Shown: positions 1 through 12,367 of the stretch, piece by piece
Layout: every line of letters begins with the position of its first letter
Numbering within the stretch: the stretch's first letter is position 1
Origin: Cristatella mucedo
Lineage: Eukaryota; Bryozoa; Phylactolaemata; Cristatellidae
Length of the DNA: 64,000 nucleotides
NCBI GenBank assembly: GCA_009760855.2
Contig: WPIO01000133.1
Coordinates: forward strand, 1,073,233-1,137,232
Direction of reading: 5' to 3'
Position numbers and translations under genes: made by a program
Notes under the pieces: model-generated
The model's input: only the letters and a program-made list of their open reading frames with translations
What the model was told of the DNA's origin: nothing
The model's database searches: none

Positions 1-120
1 AAAGTACCGTAGGTATGGGTGGTCATGGGCATAGGTATAGGCATGCATACCGAGTTGAGGGCTCTCTCTTCGTGTATGTATACAGGTACGTATACATACA
101 TATATGTATGCATACAGCGG

Positions 121-724
121 ACTATGAATTTGGCTGCAAAGCTGGTCTTCAAGTCCCAGCGGTTTGAGCACGTGTCACCTCTGCTGGAAGAGCTAGGATG
201 GTTGCCGGTTGAGCAAAGGATACGGAGCAAAGTTCTTACGCTGACCCACAAGGCCCGCCACGGCTTGGCTCCTTCATACCTAGCTGAACTGCTACATCAG
301 TTTCAGCCTGTTCGCGCCCTCAGGTCCTGTGTGGACAATAAATTAGCTGTCCCATTCCTCCGCTTAAAGACAGTTGGCGACAGAAGCTTTAGCTCTGCAG
401 GTCCTAGACTGTGGAACTCGCTTCCACAATTCTTACGCAACGACATCTACTCTCCAACTGCCGACTATGGCACATCCTTTCCAGCGGTCCTGAGCTGCTA
501 CTTCCATGCTACTCACTACCTCGACTGCTCTCCTAACTCTGCTATGCTTCCCACTTTCTCTTTGTTGTGAGACGAAGTCTGTTGGCTACCGAATGCGTAC
601 CGAAAGCCGCTTAGGCTGTGAGTGCGCTATGCAAAACTCTCCTGCGTAACGCCCACATGGTCTTTATGACTTTGTGGAGTTACTGACGGAGATACATTAC
701 ATTACGTACAAATAAATAAATAAG
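121..724 (+). mobile_element. LINE-II (CR1-like) 3' end
   Basis: This is the C-terminal end of a non-LTR retrotransposon polyprotein followed by its 3' UTR. The open frame reads through AAKLVFKSQRF, LGWLPVEQRI and GPRLWNSLPQF to a TGA at 568-570. That pattern is typical of the region after the reverse transcriptase in CR1/L2-type elements. The 3' UTR ends in ACATTACATTAC followed by a short (AATA)n tail. The element is 5'-truncated: catalytic RT motifs are absent, and low-complexity GTATGTATAC sequence lies upstream. It is the best-preserved LINE-II tail in the window and serves as the reference for the other copies. Confidence 0.8.
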
Positions 725-924
725 TCATAATATATATGCTTATATATACACACTACACGTGTATGCATATGCATTACCGTATAGGCTTCTATTCCGGCAT
801 ATGTAAACTGCCTAGAAAGATATTTAGTTCTTTTTTAATGCTATGCAATATTGATTTTATGTATCTATACGTACCTGTAGATATACACTATTTATTGTAG
901 GTATTTATGTATTCTGAAACGGTA

Positions 925-1135
925 CCGTATTTTTACAATATAAGTCGCACTTTTTTTCCACTTTAAAACAAACCTGCCACTTGCACACTGCATGTCAGTG
1001 TCAGACACTGCATACAGTGAAAGTGACAATTCAGACATTGACAATTTTGCCAAAAGACTATGAAGATGTTGGCAGTGATACTGATAATGAGTTTCTTTCT
1101 AAATGCAATGATTAAAGCAAATTTACTTTATTAAA
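925..1135 (+). mobile_element. possible pogo/Tigger-like DNA transposon remnant
   Basis: The stretch begins with ACCGTATTTTTACAATATAA and GTCGCAC, which resembles the terminal sequence of some eukaryotic DNA transposons. It is followed by a short acidic-rich reading (DYEDVGSDTDNEFLS) ending at a stop. Acidic C-termini are common in pogo/Tigger-type transposases. There is no DDE core and I see no matching opposite terminus, so this is a weak call. Confidence 0.25.
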
Positions 1136-1270
1136 AAATGAGCTATGTATTCAGTAATCATATTTTTCAATAAACTGTTCAAAAAATATCAAAAGTTTCT
1201 GGGAGGCCACTTAAAATGGCCACGGAACCCAACAAATTCTGATTCTGATATGCAAACGTTAGTGCAATCT

Positions 1271-1455
1271 TGGTAAGTCGTAATGGTTCAGTAGGTAAGG
1301 CGGTTGCTTTTCATGACCTCGGCCCCGAGGTCGTGGGTTCGAATCCTGTGGTGGGCGATCCTTTATCGCCACTGCAAGCGGTGGTGATAGCCGTAAAGGC
1401 TCTTCTGTTGCTACACAAAAAAGAGGCTGCTTAATCAGCTAGCATTTAATTTTTA
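1271..1455 (+). mobile_element. SINE-A, tRNA-headed
   Basis: A pol III A box (TGGTTCAGTAGG) and B box (GGTTCGAATCC) head the element. The body reads GCCACTGCAAGCGGTGGTGA and TAGCCGTAAAGGCTCTTCTG, and the tail is AGAGGCTGCTTAATCAGCT followed by T-rich sequence. Immediately before the B box lies a near-perfect hairpin (ATGACCTCGG-CCCCGAGGTCGT). It is a SINE, not a tRNA gene, because no acceptor stem closes and the tail is shared with seven other copies or fragments in this window. Confidence 0.8.
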
Positions 1456-1865
1456 ATCTACTGTACTCATTTGCATTATATAAAATAAGCATACTCGGTA
1501 AGTAAGCCAAGGTTTACTGCAAGTGTATATTAATTTTCAGAGCTAAGATGAAGTTACACCCCCTCCCAATAGGCTAAAACTTGTCTGAGCCGCTTTTTAC
1601 CCCTCCCCCTCTACCGATTTTCCGCGGTCCTTTGCACTAGGGTGCATTACCCTACGAGCAGCTCTTCCCGTAAGGCCATCTTATACTGTTTTTACAAGTT
1701 TCCACCCTATTGATTTTGAGAGCAATATCATTAGTAGTGTATGGAAATTTGATTCGGGTTCTTTTTTTCGGTGTGTATGGCTGCAGCACAAACTAGCCGA
1801 CCAATTGTACGTGCTGCCGCTATATGTAATAGCTATACCTGATCGAGTCCGGGTCATAGGGTCGT

Positions 1866-2055
1866 GGGATAAATAAATAAATGCTAGCTGATTTAACAGC
1901 CTCTTTTGTAAAGCGACGGAAGAGCCTTTACGGCTATCACCACCGCTTGCAGTGACGATAAATAATCACCCACTGCAGGATTCGAAACCAAGACCTCGGG
2001 ACCGAGGTCGTGAAAAGCAACCGCCTTACTTAGTGTGCCATCACGGCTCACCATG
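1866..2055 (-). mobile_element. SINE-A, inverted copy
   Basis: Read on the minus strand it has the same order as the copy at 1271: A-box region (GGCACACTAAGTAAGG), hairpin (ACGACCTCGGTCCCGAGGTC), B box, conserved body and the GAGGCTGTTAAATCAGCT tail ending in (ATTT)n. The two copies lie head-outward about 410 bp apart. Confidence 0.8.
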
Positions 2056-3975
2056 AGGCGAGCTTACAACAAAATGGCTACAGCCTGGTTGGCTGTTGCT
2101 GTCACTACAGAAAACGGGTTTCACAAACTAATAATATTTAATATAATACTAGCAACAAGACATTTGTATAACGCCCCGAGAAAACTAAATCTCTTTCTCG
2201 GCATTTAACGTTAGCAGGAAAGGAAGCAGGTCCATTTTATTACTGATAGTATGCCTCGGGTAGACATTTAGACCCGTGAGTAAACAAGATGCAATTCTTA
2301 CGGTCTGAGCAAATGCTTTGAGGTCTCGCTACTTTTTAAATTTCATCAAGTGACGTGATGTCGTGACATAAATCGGTAACGGGCTGTAGGTTTTAGAAGT
2401 ACTACAGATGAAGGACCGACCGGTCTCGCAAAGATTTCAGGCTACCGACACATAGTAGGCTGGCAGACCAAGTTTGAAGAGCATCCGGTGCAGCGGCTAC
2501 CAGATGCAGGGTAGCACAGCGTTTCCAGTTTACACATGTCGCCGTTGCTGAAACACTGCTAGCCCGAAACTCTGCCGCAAGAAAGCCCGCGTCTGCAGAC
2601 CGGTCCATTATATAAAGCTCCTGCTTGCACGAATTCTTTTAAAAATACATCCACCGGGAAAGGGCAGTACCGCAAACGCGGAAGCAATTTCTTCGACTTC
2701 ATGAAAAACAAGAGCACACCTAGCGTGACCTTGCCTGCCGACCCCGTTCTAACATGGTCCTCTGTCTAATGGACATGGCAACAGAGTATTTATTTGGCCA
2801 ACGGCGACTGCCTCGAGGCACTTTGAGATTTTGACTCGGGGTCAATTGCGAACGAGGCTTGGTCTTGGAAAAAATCCGACGACTTTTCTGAGAGAAAATT
2901 CCAACGCCTTAAACGCCCGAGCTCGTTTTATAGTTCATCGCACCGCGAGAGGTCGTGCAAAAATTTCTCGTCATGCATACAGCAAGGCAAAAGAAGAGAA
3001 ATAGCATGAGGAAAAACTTCAAGCCGATTCGGGCAGTGCTGCCTTTGAGGACCATTCGTACTTTTGTCCCAGTTCGCAGCAGCAACGGGCTGCCCAAAGA
3101 AAATGGCGAGTGTCGCATGGCTGGAGCGTATAAGAGGACGTCAAGCTTCGGCCCCGCCCAAGAAACTGTAATTAGCGGGATTGGCGGAGAGAACGGAGAT
3201 CGTGACTGCTCTAGCTGTCCCAGTTTGCTCCGCGTGCGTTCATACCTTGTGGATGTGTCGATGTTGAGCGACAGCGATCCGTACACGATGACTTCTTGGC
3301 CGACAAATAGCCGCTCCCCTATAACTTGACGTCCTGTGTGCTTTGTCGTTTAAAATGACATGCCGGTGGCTGTTCTGTTTACAAAGAAATAAATTGCTCC
3401 GAAGATTTATAGTAGAGATACTGATTTCTTCTGATTTTAAAATTTATGTTTCGCTGCGAAAACAACCTCACGACCATTGTGCAACATTTATGTAGATTTG
3501 AGACCTTTTTTCGTTGATTCCGTCTGGCCCTAGTTTAAACCATCTCCCCGGTTGTGATATAGGCTCCAGCCTTGGCCCTCTACCTACCAAAAGTTATAAT
3601 GTAGAGAAGGGCGGTAGTTGAACAAAAATTATCAGCTTTCCTCCAACAGAGAATATCTTTTCCGAAGGATATAGCTTTATTCAAAAAAATTCGTGTCGGA
3701 ATTAATCTTTGTTGTTACACAAATGATTATTGTTTGTGTGGTGTCTCCAGAGGCGGCTGTTCTAGTGGGAGTCTCACGGAGACACAGCAGGCGGCGCACG
3801 TGCACAGTAAACGACTCTTTATTACTCTATTACCTTTGACCTTTATTACTCCCAACGGGCACATATATGGAAGCCCAATAAATCGCAGCAGACGACACGA
3901 AATATAATCTGCATTAGTGGCCCGACGCTGCGCTGCTTCAATGGCTCAACTATACGCAACAAACAACTAACGCCA
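2056..3975. other. unassigned stretch
   Basis: I recognise no gene or repeat family here. Around 2909-3329 both strands stay open for about 125 codons, which suggests locally low stop-codon density rather than coding. Neither translation shows a domain I know. No convincing splice pair frames them. Confidence 0.4.
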
Positions 3976-3980
3976 CAGCC

Positions 3981-4129
3981 GAGCTGGTTTGGTCCAGCGG
4001 TTAAGGTGCTCGCCCCCCCCCCCCCCCCGACCAAGGTCTGTCTGAGGTCGTCGGCTCGAGCCCCGAGGCATATGTGAAGCGCCTGAATAGAGATTAAGTT
4101 CTCTTGGGGCGCTATACAAGTGAATTATA
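3981..4129 (+). mobile_element. SINE-B, tRNA-headed with LINE-I-like tail
   Basis: The head has a Ser/Leu-tRNA-like A box (TGGTCCAGCGGTTAAGG) and a B box (GGCTCGAGCC), separated by a run of 16 C. The tail GCCTGAATAGAGATTAAGTT then CTCTTGGGGCGCTATACAAG closely matches the LINE-I 3' end and can fold through GCGCC/GGCGC. A TA/TG microsatellite follows directly. Confidence 0.75.
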
Positions 4130-4137
4130 TATGTATG

Positions 4138-4191
<54 letters not shown>

Positions 4192-4192
4192 A
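4125..4192. repeat. (TA)n/(TG)n microsatellite
   Basis: An alternating TA run passes into TGTGTG directly after the SINE-B tail, as expected of a SINE 3' simple-repeat tail that has expanded. Short open frames on both strands here are microsatellite artefacts. Confidence 0.9.
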
Positions 4193-7095
4193 GGCACGTG
4201 CATTAGCGTCAGGCTCCTCATTAATTACAGCAGAAGCACCAGGCACACGCCACATCATTCGGTGGATCTTTTCCAGAATATACTTATTGAAGTTTGGGAG
4301 TAGCATCAGAGTGCACAGCAGCCAGTCTTTTCCTGCATTAGTAGTAGATATCTCGCGAACCTGCGGCCCTGACTAGATAAAGCTCCCCCAGCCAAAGGCT
4401 GCCGGCACCGACCAGCTGTTGGTAAATTAACTATTGCCCATGGCTGCAATGCATATTGAGTTAAGCATGGTTTTTACCTCTATTCGATGTGGAGAGGATT
4501 GTTCGGCGGGCCAAGTACTCAAAGAGAGTGAAGTTAGCGAACCATACGCACACTAAGACAGACAGGACTCACGGTACCGGCACCGAATTCATAAGGTGCG
4601 AAATTTGAATGTCTATCCATGCTGGTCAACAGAGGTGATAACCTTTCGGCGACAGTTTCTCTGTCTTATGGCGGCTGGCTATCAAGTCTGACCGAAAGTG
4701 GTAGCTTCTGTATTGTGGAGGTCGACTCAAGTAAAACTAAGAGATCGACCTGCATAGTGGGGCTGAAGTTACAGTTTATGGCCTGCTGACATTTATGGCA
4801 GGTATGGACACTGTTATATTACTACACCTGAAGCGCTCCGAAGAGTCAGTTACGAGTAGGAAGCAGCCGAAACCGGAAGTTGCTGTTGGGAGAACCGCCG
4901 AGCCCGATGGAGGAAAAATGTTTTAGTATGCACCTGCGACCGAGCTTTATTAGTTACTAGCTTTAGGGACCGGACCAACAATGGTCAGCACCTAGCATGA
5001 GATGCTCTAGAGCAGCGATCAGCTAGCTTTTCGGACTTACATGGTTATTTCAGGTCAATTAGGTACACTAGGCAAGAAGAAACCTCTGCCCACTCTGCTG
5101 GGCTGGCAGAAACCACGCCCCCGGCGGAGTAGGCGTGACCAAACGGACAAAAAGTTGCAACTGTGGAACGGCAATTCATCGTACCTCCCTTGTCAGGGGC
5201 TTCTGTTACATACAAGCGCTTGACATCAGTTCTACAAATGAACACGGGCCCCAGTTTGAGCTGCAGCGAGCAGTAATGAAGGGATACAAAACCAATGAAG
5301 AGGAACACAACCGTGACAATTCGATTAGTTCGAATCCAGCAGTAAATAACTAAGGGGGCTTAATGACTGGAGCAGCAACTAGGCCGTTATCTGGCCTAAA
5401 AGCCGGAATTTGCCGATGCTCTAGAGCATTAAGGTCGATTGCTGAGGTTCTGAAAGCTGCAGTTCCGATGGTCATTAGAGAAATAAAAGGATAAAATCAA
5501 ATTAATGTAAGCTTTGTGCCTTGTTTGCCTAAGCATTGTGAGTTCCGACATAATTAGGGGCTTTTTTGTTTACGTTGGTCAGATTCGACATACAGCATAT
5601 CAACGCTTAGCAAATAGTTAAGCATGAAGTAAGGCATGGTTTAATTTGTTGGCACGATTCTGCACCACCCATCAATCTATCTCCCACCCTCAGATCTAAA
5701 TAACATAGCGAGTAGATCTGGCACTGGGCTGGTAGCAGAATCGGCTCTGTAGCTCCAGAAAAAGCTAGACAGTCTCGGCCAACCAGTCAAAAAAACCCAG
5801 CTAAAGGCTGGGTCAGAAACTTCATTTGGAATGTCTCGAACCCACACTGCCTCTAAGAAAGTCGACTTATATGCCAACTGCAGGGAAATACTCTTCAAAT
5901 AAGGAAATGATTTAAGGTTTAATTCTTGGGACAGTGCTAATTTTTATCTTCATATGGTACAACTGGTATTTCAAAACCGGTGCTATACCAGGTTCTAGTC
6001 TAGTTTCGCTTATTGTTAGTAGGCTCTCGTGTGATGGCAGAGTGACTGGTCATTACAGAATATCACTCGATGGTACTTAAGGTCGCCGAAAGAATAGGCT
6101 TCTTATCCTATGGATCTCATCCTATGAATAGGAATAGTGGGCTGCTGTGTGGACAGTCGATACTGACACTGACCAATTCTTGCTTCTAGCTTTTAACGTC
6201 AGCATCTGTGCAGCAAACAAAAATGTGGATACACAAGGGATAGCTCAAAGAGAACCAGGTTCTGTCCACACAGAAAAAAGGCACATATCAGCCCACGATG
6301 CAGAGAACCAACTGGCGGTGGACACAAAACCAAACGAGCCATTTATTTGAGTAGAAACGAAGAAAGTTGCTGGGTGCAGCACTAACCAGCTGGGAATCGG
6401 CCACACAACGACACAGACACAAAAATGCTGACACAGCAGTGTTAGCTGCTCCCACTTAGCTCAGATCTGCCATTAGGTGACGACTGAGGTAATTACACTT
6501 GCTGCATTCCTACAATATTCAGCAACATAGACTCAACACGGCAAGACAGTGAGCTGTCTCAAGTACTTGGAATGCATTCAAAACTGGCCACAAAACTACT
6601 GACAAGAACCAAATCGAGATCAAAGTGAGAACCTACACAGCAGGAAGGGTAAACATAGGCAACTTTGCATGGCTCACAAAACGTTCATAATAAGTCGTTC
6701 GCACAGAGCTTTAAGGGAACCAAAACATCTATATTCACATGCTTAATAACTCGCTGCAAGATAATCAATGACCAAAGGTAAGTAACATGCACGGTATTCG
6801 ACGAGCATGCATAACCACAGAAGTATCATGCTCAGACAGGCATGCCAAAGCTGATGGTAAGGAAGCTTGGAGTAGGTGGTTCGTACGACCTCCAGCCAGT
6901 AGCAGGAACTGAACCTTTCGATCATGTAAGCCCACACGGCGCACAGGAACAAAAGAGATACGTTCACAGCAACGGGCACGGGAGAGCTGACCGGAACATA
7001 AGAGGTCTTTAGCTGAGACCTAATTGATGCCAGGTCATTGGAACGCGGCGACCATAGCTTGAAGTGAGCTCCTGCATTTCGGTGCACATGAGCAC
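4193..7095. other. unassigned intergenic stretch downstream of gene A
   Basis: No recognisable gene. Short open frames near 5041-5353, 5677-5898 and 6147-6350 have no domain I know and no consistent splice context. The part nearest gene A may hold its 3' UTR and polyadenylation site, but I could not fix a cleavage site. Confidence 0.4.
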
Positions 7096-7099
7096 ACAA

Positions 7100-7245
7100 G
7101 TATGTGCACATGTGATCTCCAAAGGATATCAATGTGGTGCGACAGACGGCGAGATTACAGGATGCTGATGAGGAGCGGCTGGTGCAAAGGTGCACTGGCG
7201 GAGCAAGGAGGTCGGGTAGGTAGGCCGGCGCACGGTGAGCAAAGC
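7100..7245 (-). mobile_element. LINE-III C-terminal RT fragment
   Basis: The minus-strand reading HRAPAYLPDLLAPPVHLC followed by LISFGD matches the post-RT region of CR1/L2-like LINEs (pattern YLSDLL...FGDRAFS). The same family occurs at 28770-29250 and 32222-32376. The long open frame that contains it (6743-7405) is otherwise unsupported. Confidence 0.6.
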
Positions 7246-7404
7246 GACCCGTAAGCCACAAAGAAGATCTCGATATCGATTTGATGCTTGCTGAGGGGAG
7301 CGAGACACTGAGTGATGGCGCCAAGCCGTCACATGACAGAGTCACGATCGGCTGCAAACGTGATAGAAAAACTGGGCTGCCTACCAAGGATAAGCAGCTT
7401 GCCA

Positions 7405-7622
7405 ATTCGGGATAATAATTAGTAGTAATAATAATAATACATTTGTTACAGCGCTCTCAGAGAACTCAAATCTCTTTCTGGGCACTTTACATTTGCAGCA
7501 CAGTAAGCATGATCGAATGGCTAAAGGTAGCCTTCTCAGTGGCAACAAGCATAACATGGCTAGACATGCTAGAGGTGATACGCACAGGGTCAGCGTGCAA
7601 ATGCAGGGAGCTAGTCCTGCGC
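7405..7622 (-). mobile_element. LINE-I 3' end next to gene A stop codon
   Basis: On the minus strand this carries the LINE-I 3' UTR (CACGCTGACCCTGTGCG), then AGTGCCCAGAAAGAGATTTG and GAGTTCTCTGAGAGCGCTGT, and an (ATT)n tail. It begins only a few bases beyond the stop codon of MGST3-like gene A and has the same orientation, so it would form part of that gene's 3' UTR. Confidence 0.8.
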
Positions 7623-7627
7623 GGGCA

Positions 7628-7752
7628 CTAAGACTCACACTTGAAGGCGCTCCACTTGCAGTTCAGGTGGACGCTGGCAAAGCATATGGCGTTAGCCAAG
7701 AGCACGAAGAACGGCAGATGCGCCCAGCTGCCCCACTTCCTCTTCTCCGGGT
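7628..7752 (-). CDS. MGST3: MGST3-like gene A, exon 5 (last)
   Basis: The acceptor TCGTAG precedes ACCCGGAG. The exon completes the split Asp codon and encodes PEKRKWGSWAHLPFF, then VLLANAICFASVHLNCKW, then a Cys-Glu-Ser end and TAG. It supplies the fourth membrane helix. It aligns with the human last exon (EPSKRSRGALG...) in the DP-KR start and the SVHL-type helix end. A plus-strand open frame at 7493-7855 is antisense to it and is not a gene. Confidence 0.9.
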
Positions 7753-9395
7753 CTACGACGAGGAGAAGCGCACACAATGCCAGCCAAGGTTAGTAGCAAA
7801 AGTGATGCACCAGATGCAAGTCGAAGCAGCTTTCATGCCGTGGCATACAAGTTAAGTTTTTGCTCCACACAACCGCCAGCAGATCACAACTTAAGGCTCA
7901 GCACTTACAATCCTAGCTAGGAGCACATGTGGCTGCGGCCCACTTCAGATGCACCCTGCCCCTACTACCGGATCTAACATAGCGAAAGAGGGGGAGGGCA
8001 AATGAGCAGTGCACAATAAAAGCCTTTAAACAAGCTAGAGCTACTGAAGACAACCAACTCACTAGAGCTAGAACAGCTGGCGTCGACAAAAAACATGTGC
8101 CAGCCAGTAGGTCGGGCACGACTCCTCGAGGCCCTAGCTCCCCTTCATTCGGGATCGCTCGCTGCAGAAATATATATATATAATACATATATTACACATA
8201 ATACTCCTGTTGAGAAAAACCTTAAATTCATAGCAGAATGCCCCCCTCAGTGCATAAAAAGCACCCAACACCCTCGAACTCAACAAACGAATGATTTGAA
8301 GTGACAGGCTAGCTTACTAGCATCTGTAAAGTGCAAGTTTTTTTTTTATAGAGATCTAACAATAATAATGTTTAATCACCAATAACAGTATTTTATAATC
8401 ACTATAAATAATGTAACATTCACATAAACATATTTGTATAGTTTGCTCTGAGAACATAACCTCTTTCCAGGCAGCTTACATATGCTGTAAAGGAAGCAGA
8501 GGCTATTACCATAAGAGGATTCTATGAACAGGATGAGTGACACCTTAACTAGCACCAGACCCTAATTTAACTCTGCACATAGCGGTGGGGGTTACCCTCC
8601 CTGCCTATTCATGCGTAAGTCAAACAGCTCGTAAGTGAAGCAGGGTAATAGTTGTAGTTGGCACCAAAAAATGAGCACAAATTATTATACACATTTATTC
8701 ACGAAACACACCAAGATTGGGCTACATCGCATAGGTAAGCGGCAGATTTAAAGCCAAAGCTTACGAACCGTTAACAATCGAGCGTTAACTGCCACGGGGA
8801 CAGTAGTCTCCACATCTTAAGTCGATTTTTTTTCTCGGCTCACTGTGATGCAACGGAGGGCCTCCCTTTGCTCTGTATTTTGACATTCCCGGGTGTGGAT
8901 GTAAACCGAACATCAAGCTCTACCCCCCACTGCGTAGTGCTTGGGCCGTGGGGCGGGGCCGTGGGGCGGGGCCGTGGGGCGGGGCCGCGGAAGCCAGTCG
9001 GGTTTGGAAGTAGCATACACATATCATCCGTCTGAGCCCAGGTGGCTGTGGATTTTTTTACAGCAACAGATGACGTGAGTGAAAACAACGGGCATACTTA
9101 TCAGCAAACTCGAAGCGCGTGGCAGGGTACACCAGCCAGACGGAGCACAGCTTACCTCCGGTGGAATATCCCTTAGCGTAAGCATATCTGCCGACCAAAT
9201 ACAAGGCGCCGGCAGCTGCAGTGACTCGCTACAAGAGAGAGAAAGAGCAACGACGACGAGTCATCACTAGCACTGATAACCGGGCACTCCCCGATCGCCC
9301 ATTGCCGATCCATCTGCCGATGAGAAAGATTTTGACCTAGACACGAGTAGCTCATCTGCAGAGTAGCGACAACAATCTCATGCATCTTTGCAACG

Positions 9396-9483
<88 letters not shown>

Positions 9484-12309
9484 TGAGAAAGAGAGAGCAG
9501 AATGTTGGCCTTCCATTGAAGCAAGCAACAGTGAGCGAACATCACAGGTGACCTAGGAGCACGTGACCACTCGATTACTTATGCAATGTGACGTGACAAT
9601 CAAGTGCACACCCATGCAGGGCACACACAATAACGGACGCGGGAAGGATAAAGCTTGTGTCCCAGGCAAGGGAGACTAGGTAGGCAAGCTGAGTTCGACT
9701 TTCGGAAGGGAAATCTGCCCAACATGGCAACCTGGCAAGTAGACTAGCCACTGCAGGAAAAGATTCCCTTGAGCCACGTCACAGCAGGACCAGTGCTGAA
9801 CGAAGCCGACAGGCTTTTTTTTTAACCAGGATGCTTTCTACAATGCGATTACAGCTAGAAAGTTATAATGAACCATCAACGAGACAGTTGAATCAGCTAA
9901 CCGTCAAGTGGTATAATAGTAAGAGAACAGAAGAGTAAGAGAACCCAAGAAGCTTTTTTCAAGGACCTTTATACATGCTGGAAAAGACGTGCACGCCCAT
10001 TGCACAGCAAGTGAAGCTGAGATTCTTGGTTGCAGGCTGAGCGGCTCGACCTACAAGACAAGTAACTAGGAGAACACAGAGGTGTGGCAAAGACCAACAC
10101 CGAAGACGTCTGTTCAATAATATGCAAACAAACGTATGCTGAGATGAAAGCCTGTCTGGCATGCTACAAGCCGCTGCACAACGGCTGGCATCCAGCTAGC
10201 TAGGCCAGGAGGTAAGGTGCTTGCTCATCACGACCGAGGTTGTGGGTTCGAATCCTGCAGTGGGCTATCCTTTAATGCCAACTGCAAGTGGTGGCGATAG
10301 CCGTTAAGGCTCTTCTGCCGCTATGCAAATGAGGCTGCTAAATCAGCTCATAGGCGAGTGGTTCGCAGAGGAGCTCGCGGGCTTGTTCGGCAGCCGCTTG
10401 CAAAGGGACCAGGGCAACCGAGCGCTGCCTGCCGGCCATGCACACGAAGTAGCCCCAATGGGGGGGGGGTACTACGCGCATGTGCATGCATGCACGCATG
10501 GTGCTGCCAGCGAAGCATGCTTAAAGGGAGCGCTCAGCAGCACACAAAAAAGGAAAAGCTGGCACGAGCCATATAAGCTCCAGAGGATCGATACTGCCTG
10601 CGCTGCTGTCACGTGCAGCTGGGGGGGGAGACGAGGGGTGACCAGGCGGCCGTGGTGGGCTTAGCATTCGACCAACCTGTGAGTGTGTATGTGTGGGGCG
10701 GGCAAGCCGGGTAGCACCGTAGCTGGCACCATTTTAGCTTTGGCTATACATGTTTGCCTCCTTTGCTCGCACTTTCACTTACTAGGCAGCATGTGCTGCA
10801 AGCCAAGAAATATGCTACCGAGCTAGCACTGACAGAGACATGACGCCAAATAACGTATATATGACATGTACAGCTACACCATAGCTCAAAGCAAATGAAA
10901 TGCCCTGGGGAAACCGCTGCGGCCACGGCAGCAAAATGCACTCCCGTCCTGTGAACGCTAGCTAGCTTAACAGTTGGACTATCAAACGACCAAAGCCAGC
11001 TCACCCGCCCGAACAGAGAGACAAGCTTGGAAACACACACTGCTGATCCAAAACGCTCAGTACTACACTCACATACACTTGTGGAATGCCTGCTGCTGCA
11101 ACCCACAGCTCAAAACATCCTCCCGATGCAACGAGGGGGTAAGGCTGATAAAATTCGAGCAACAGCTGACACATTGATCACTACCATTAAAACATCCTGA
11201 TCACTCGGGCAGTTGAATCAGGCTGTCACTACACCCAGGGCCACGTCTCCCAAATGCACCCTTCGCTAGTAAAGGTTATGTCAAGCATACCAATGCCATG
11301 CAAAAGATTACAACAGCTGAGACCGATCAAGCTCCCAACTTCCAGCAATCAAAGCCACAAAGGCTATAATAGGGACCTTGTGTGAGAGCAAGCACAACAC
11401 ATCAAATGCTCATACAGAACAAGCAAGCCGTAGCGGCCATATTCCCGGACCACACAGACCACCAGGCACACAGTTCACAGCACCAGCAACTACCTACCGG
11501 CAGCTCGAGGCCTCCAACGAGTAGTCCGAAATAGAAGAACGAAGCATTCTCCAAACTAAAACAAACACTGTCCCTGTAAGCATCGGCCGAGCTCGTGAAC
11601 GTGGCATACACAAGTACAATAATCATAAACTACAGCAGCACTAAACAATCTTTAATCTGGCTGCCCATCCAGTTAGCAATGCCTGTCTTTACGTGATAAC
11701 GGATAGCCTTCTGCATACGGCCGACAATTAAGCTAAGAGATGGATGCCAACCCAATAATATAAAATTTATAGATCACCCTCAGAGAACACTACCTATTTA
11801 TCCTCTATACCTTTAAAAGAATGTCCCAAATTGATCTCCCATTCCTGCTGTAGCATTGGTTCGGCCCAGCGGTCGAACAAAGGCACGACAGAGTCGGGGA
11901 CTCGAGCCCTCTAGCATTTGGCAAGTGCCTGAATAGCGATAACGATATTTTAGGGCACTACATACGAACTACATTCTTTGTCATTTATATTGTTTGCTTG
12001 ACCCTTCTAGCTGGGAGAAGTTGCTTCATCGACAATGCCAGTCTCGTGTCGATTGTCGTACTTGCTGTGCAATATTCAGACCTATTGTTTTATGCTTTCG
12101 CGAGAGCCAGGCAGCGCCGAATGAAAGGGATAGCAAAGTTCGACAATACCGAGGGCGCTCTGCGAATTGAGCAGAGCGATGGTCAGCGTGCCCTCGAGCT
12201 GCTCGCAACTCACAGCACCGATGCTGCCTTCGAGCTTTTCAGCCACACTACCTAGCCCCACAGCCCAGCTCAGCCAGCACAAGCGCACACAAATGCGCAA
12301 ACGCACGCG

Positions 12310-12367
<58 letters not shown>

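Noticed and set aside
1271-1345. tRNA gene
   Set aside because: A and B boxes are present, but there is no closing acceptor stem and the sequence continues into a tail shared with other SINE-A copies. The same applies to the heads at 3981, 34990, 61359 and 61558.
6743-7405. 220-codon minus-strand frame as a gene
   Set aside because: Only a 50-residue part (APAYLPDLLAPPV) is recognisable, and that is a LINE-III fragment.
7493-7855. 120-codon plus-strand frame
   Set aside because: It is antisense to exon 5 of MGST3-like gene A.
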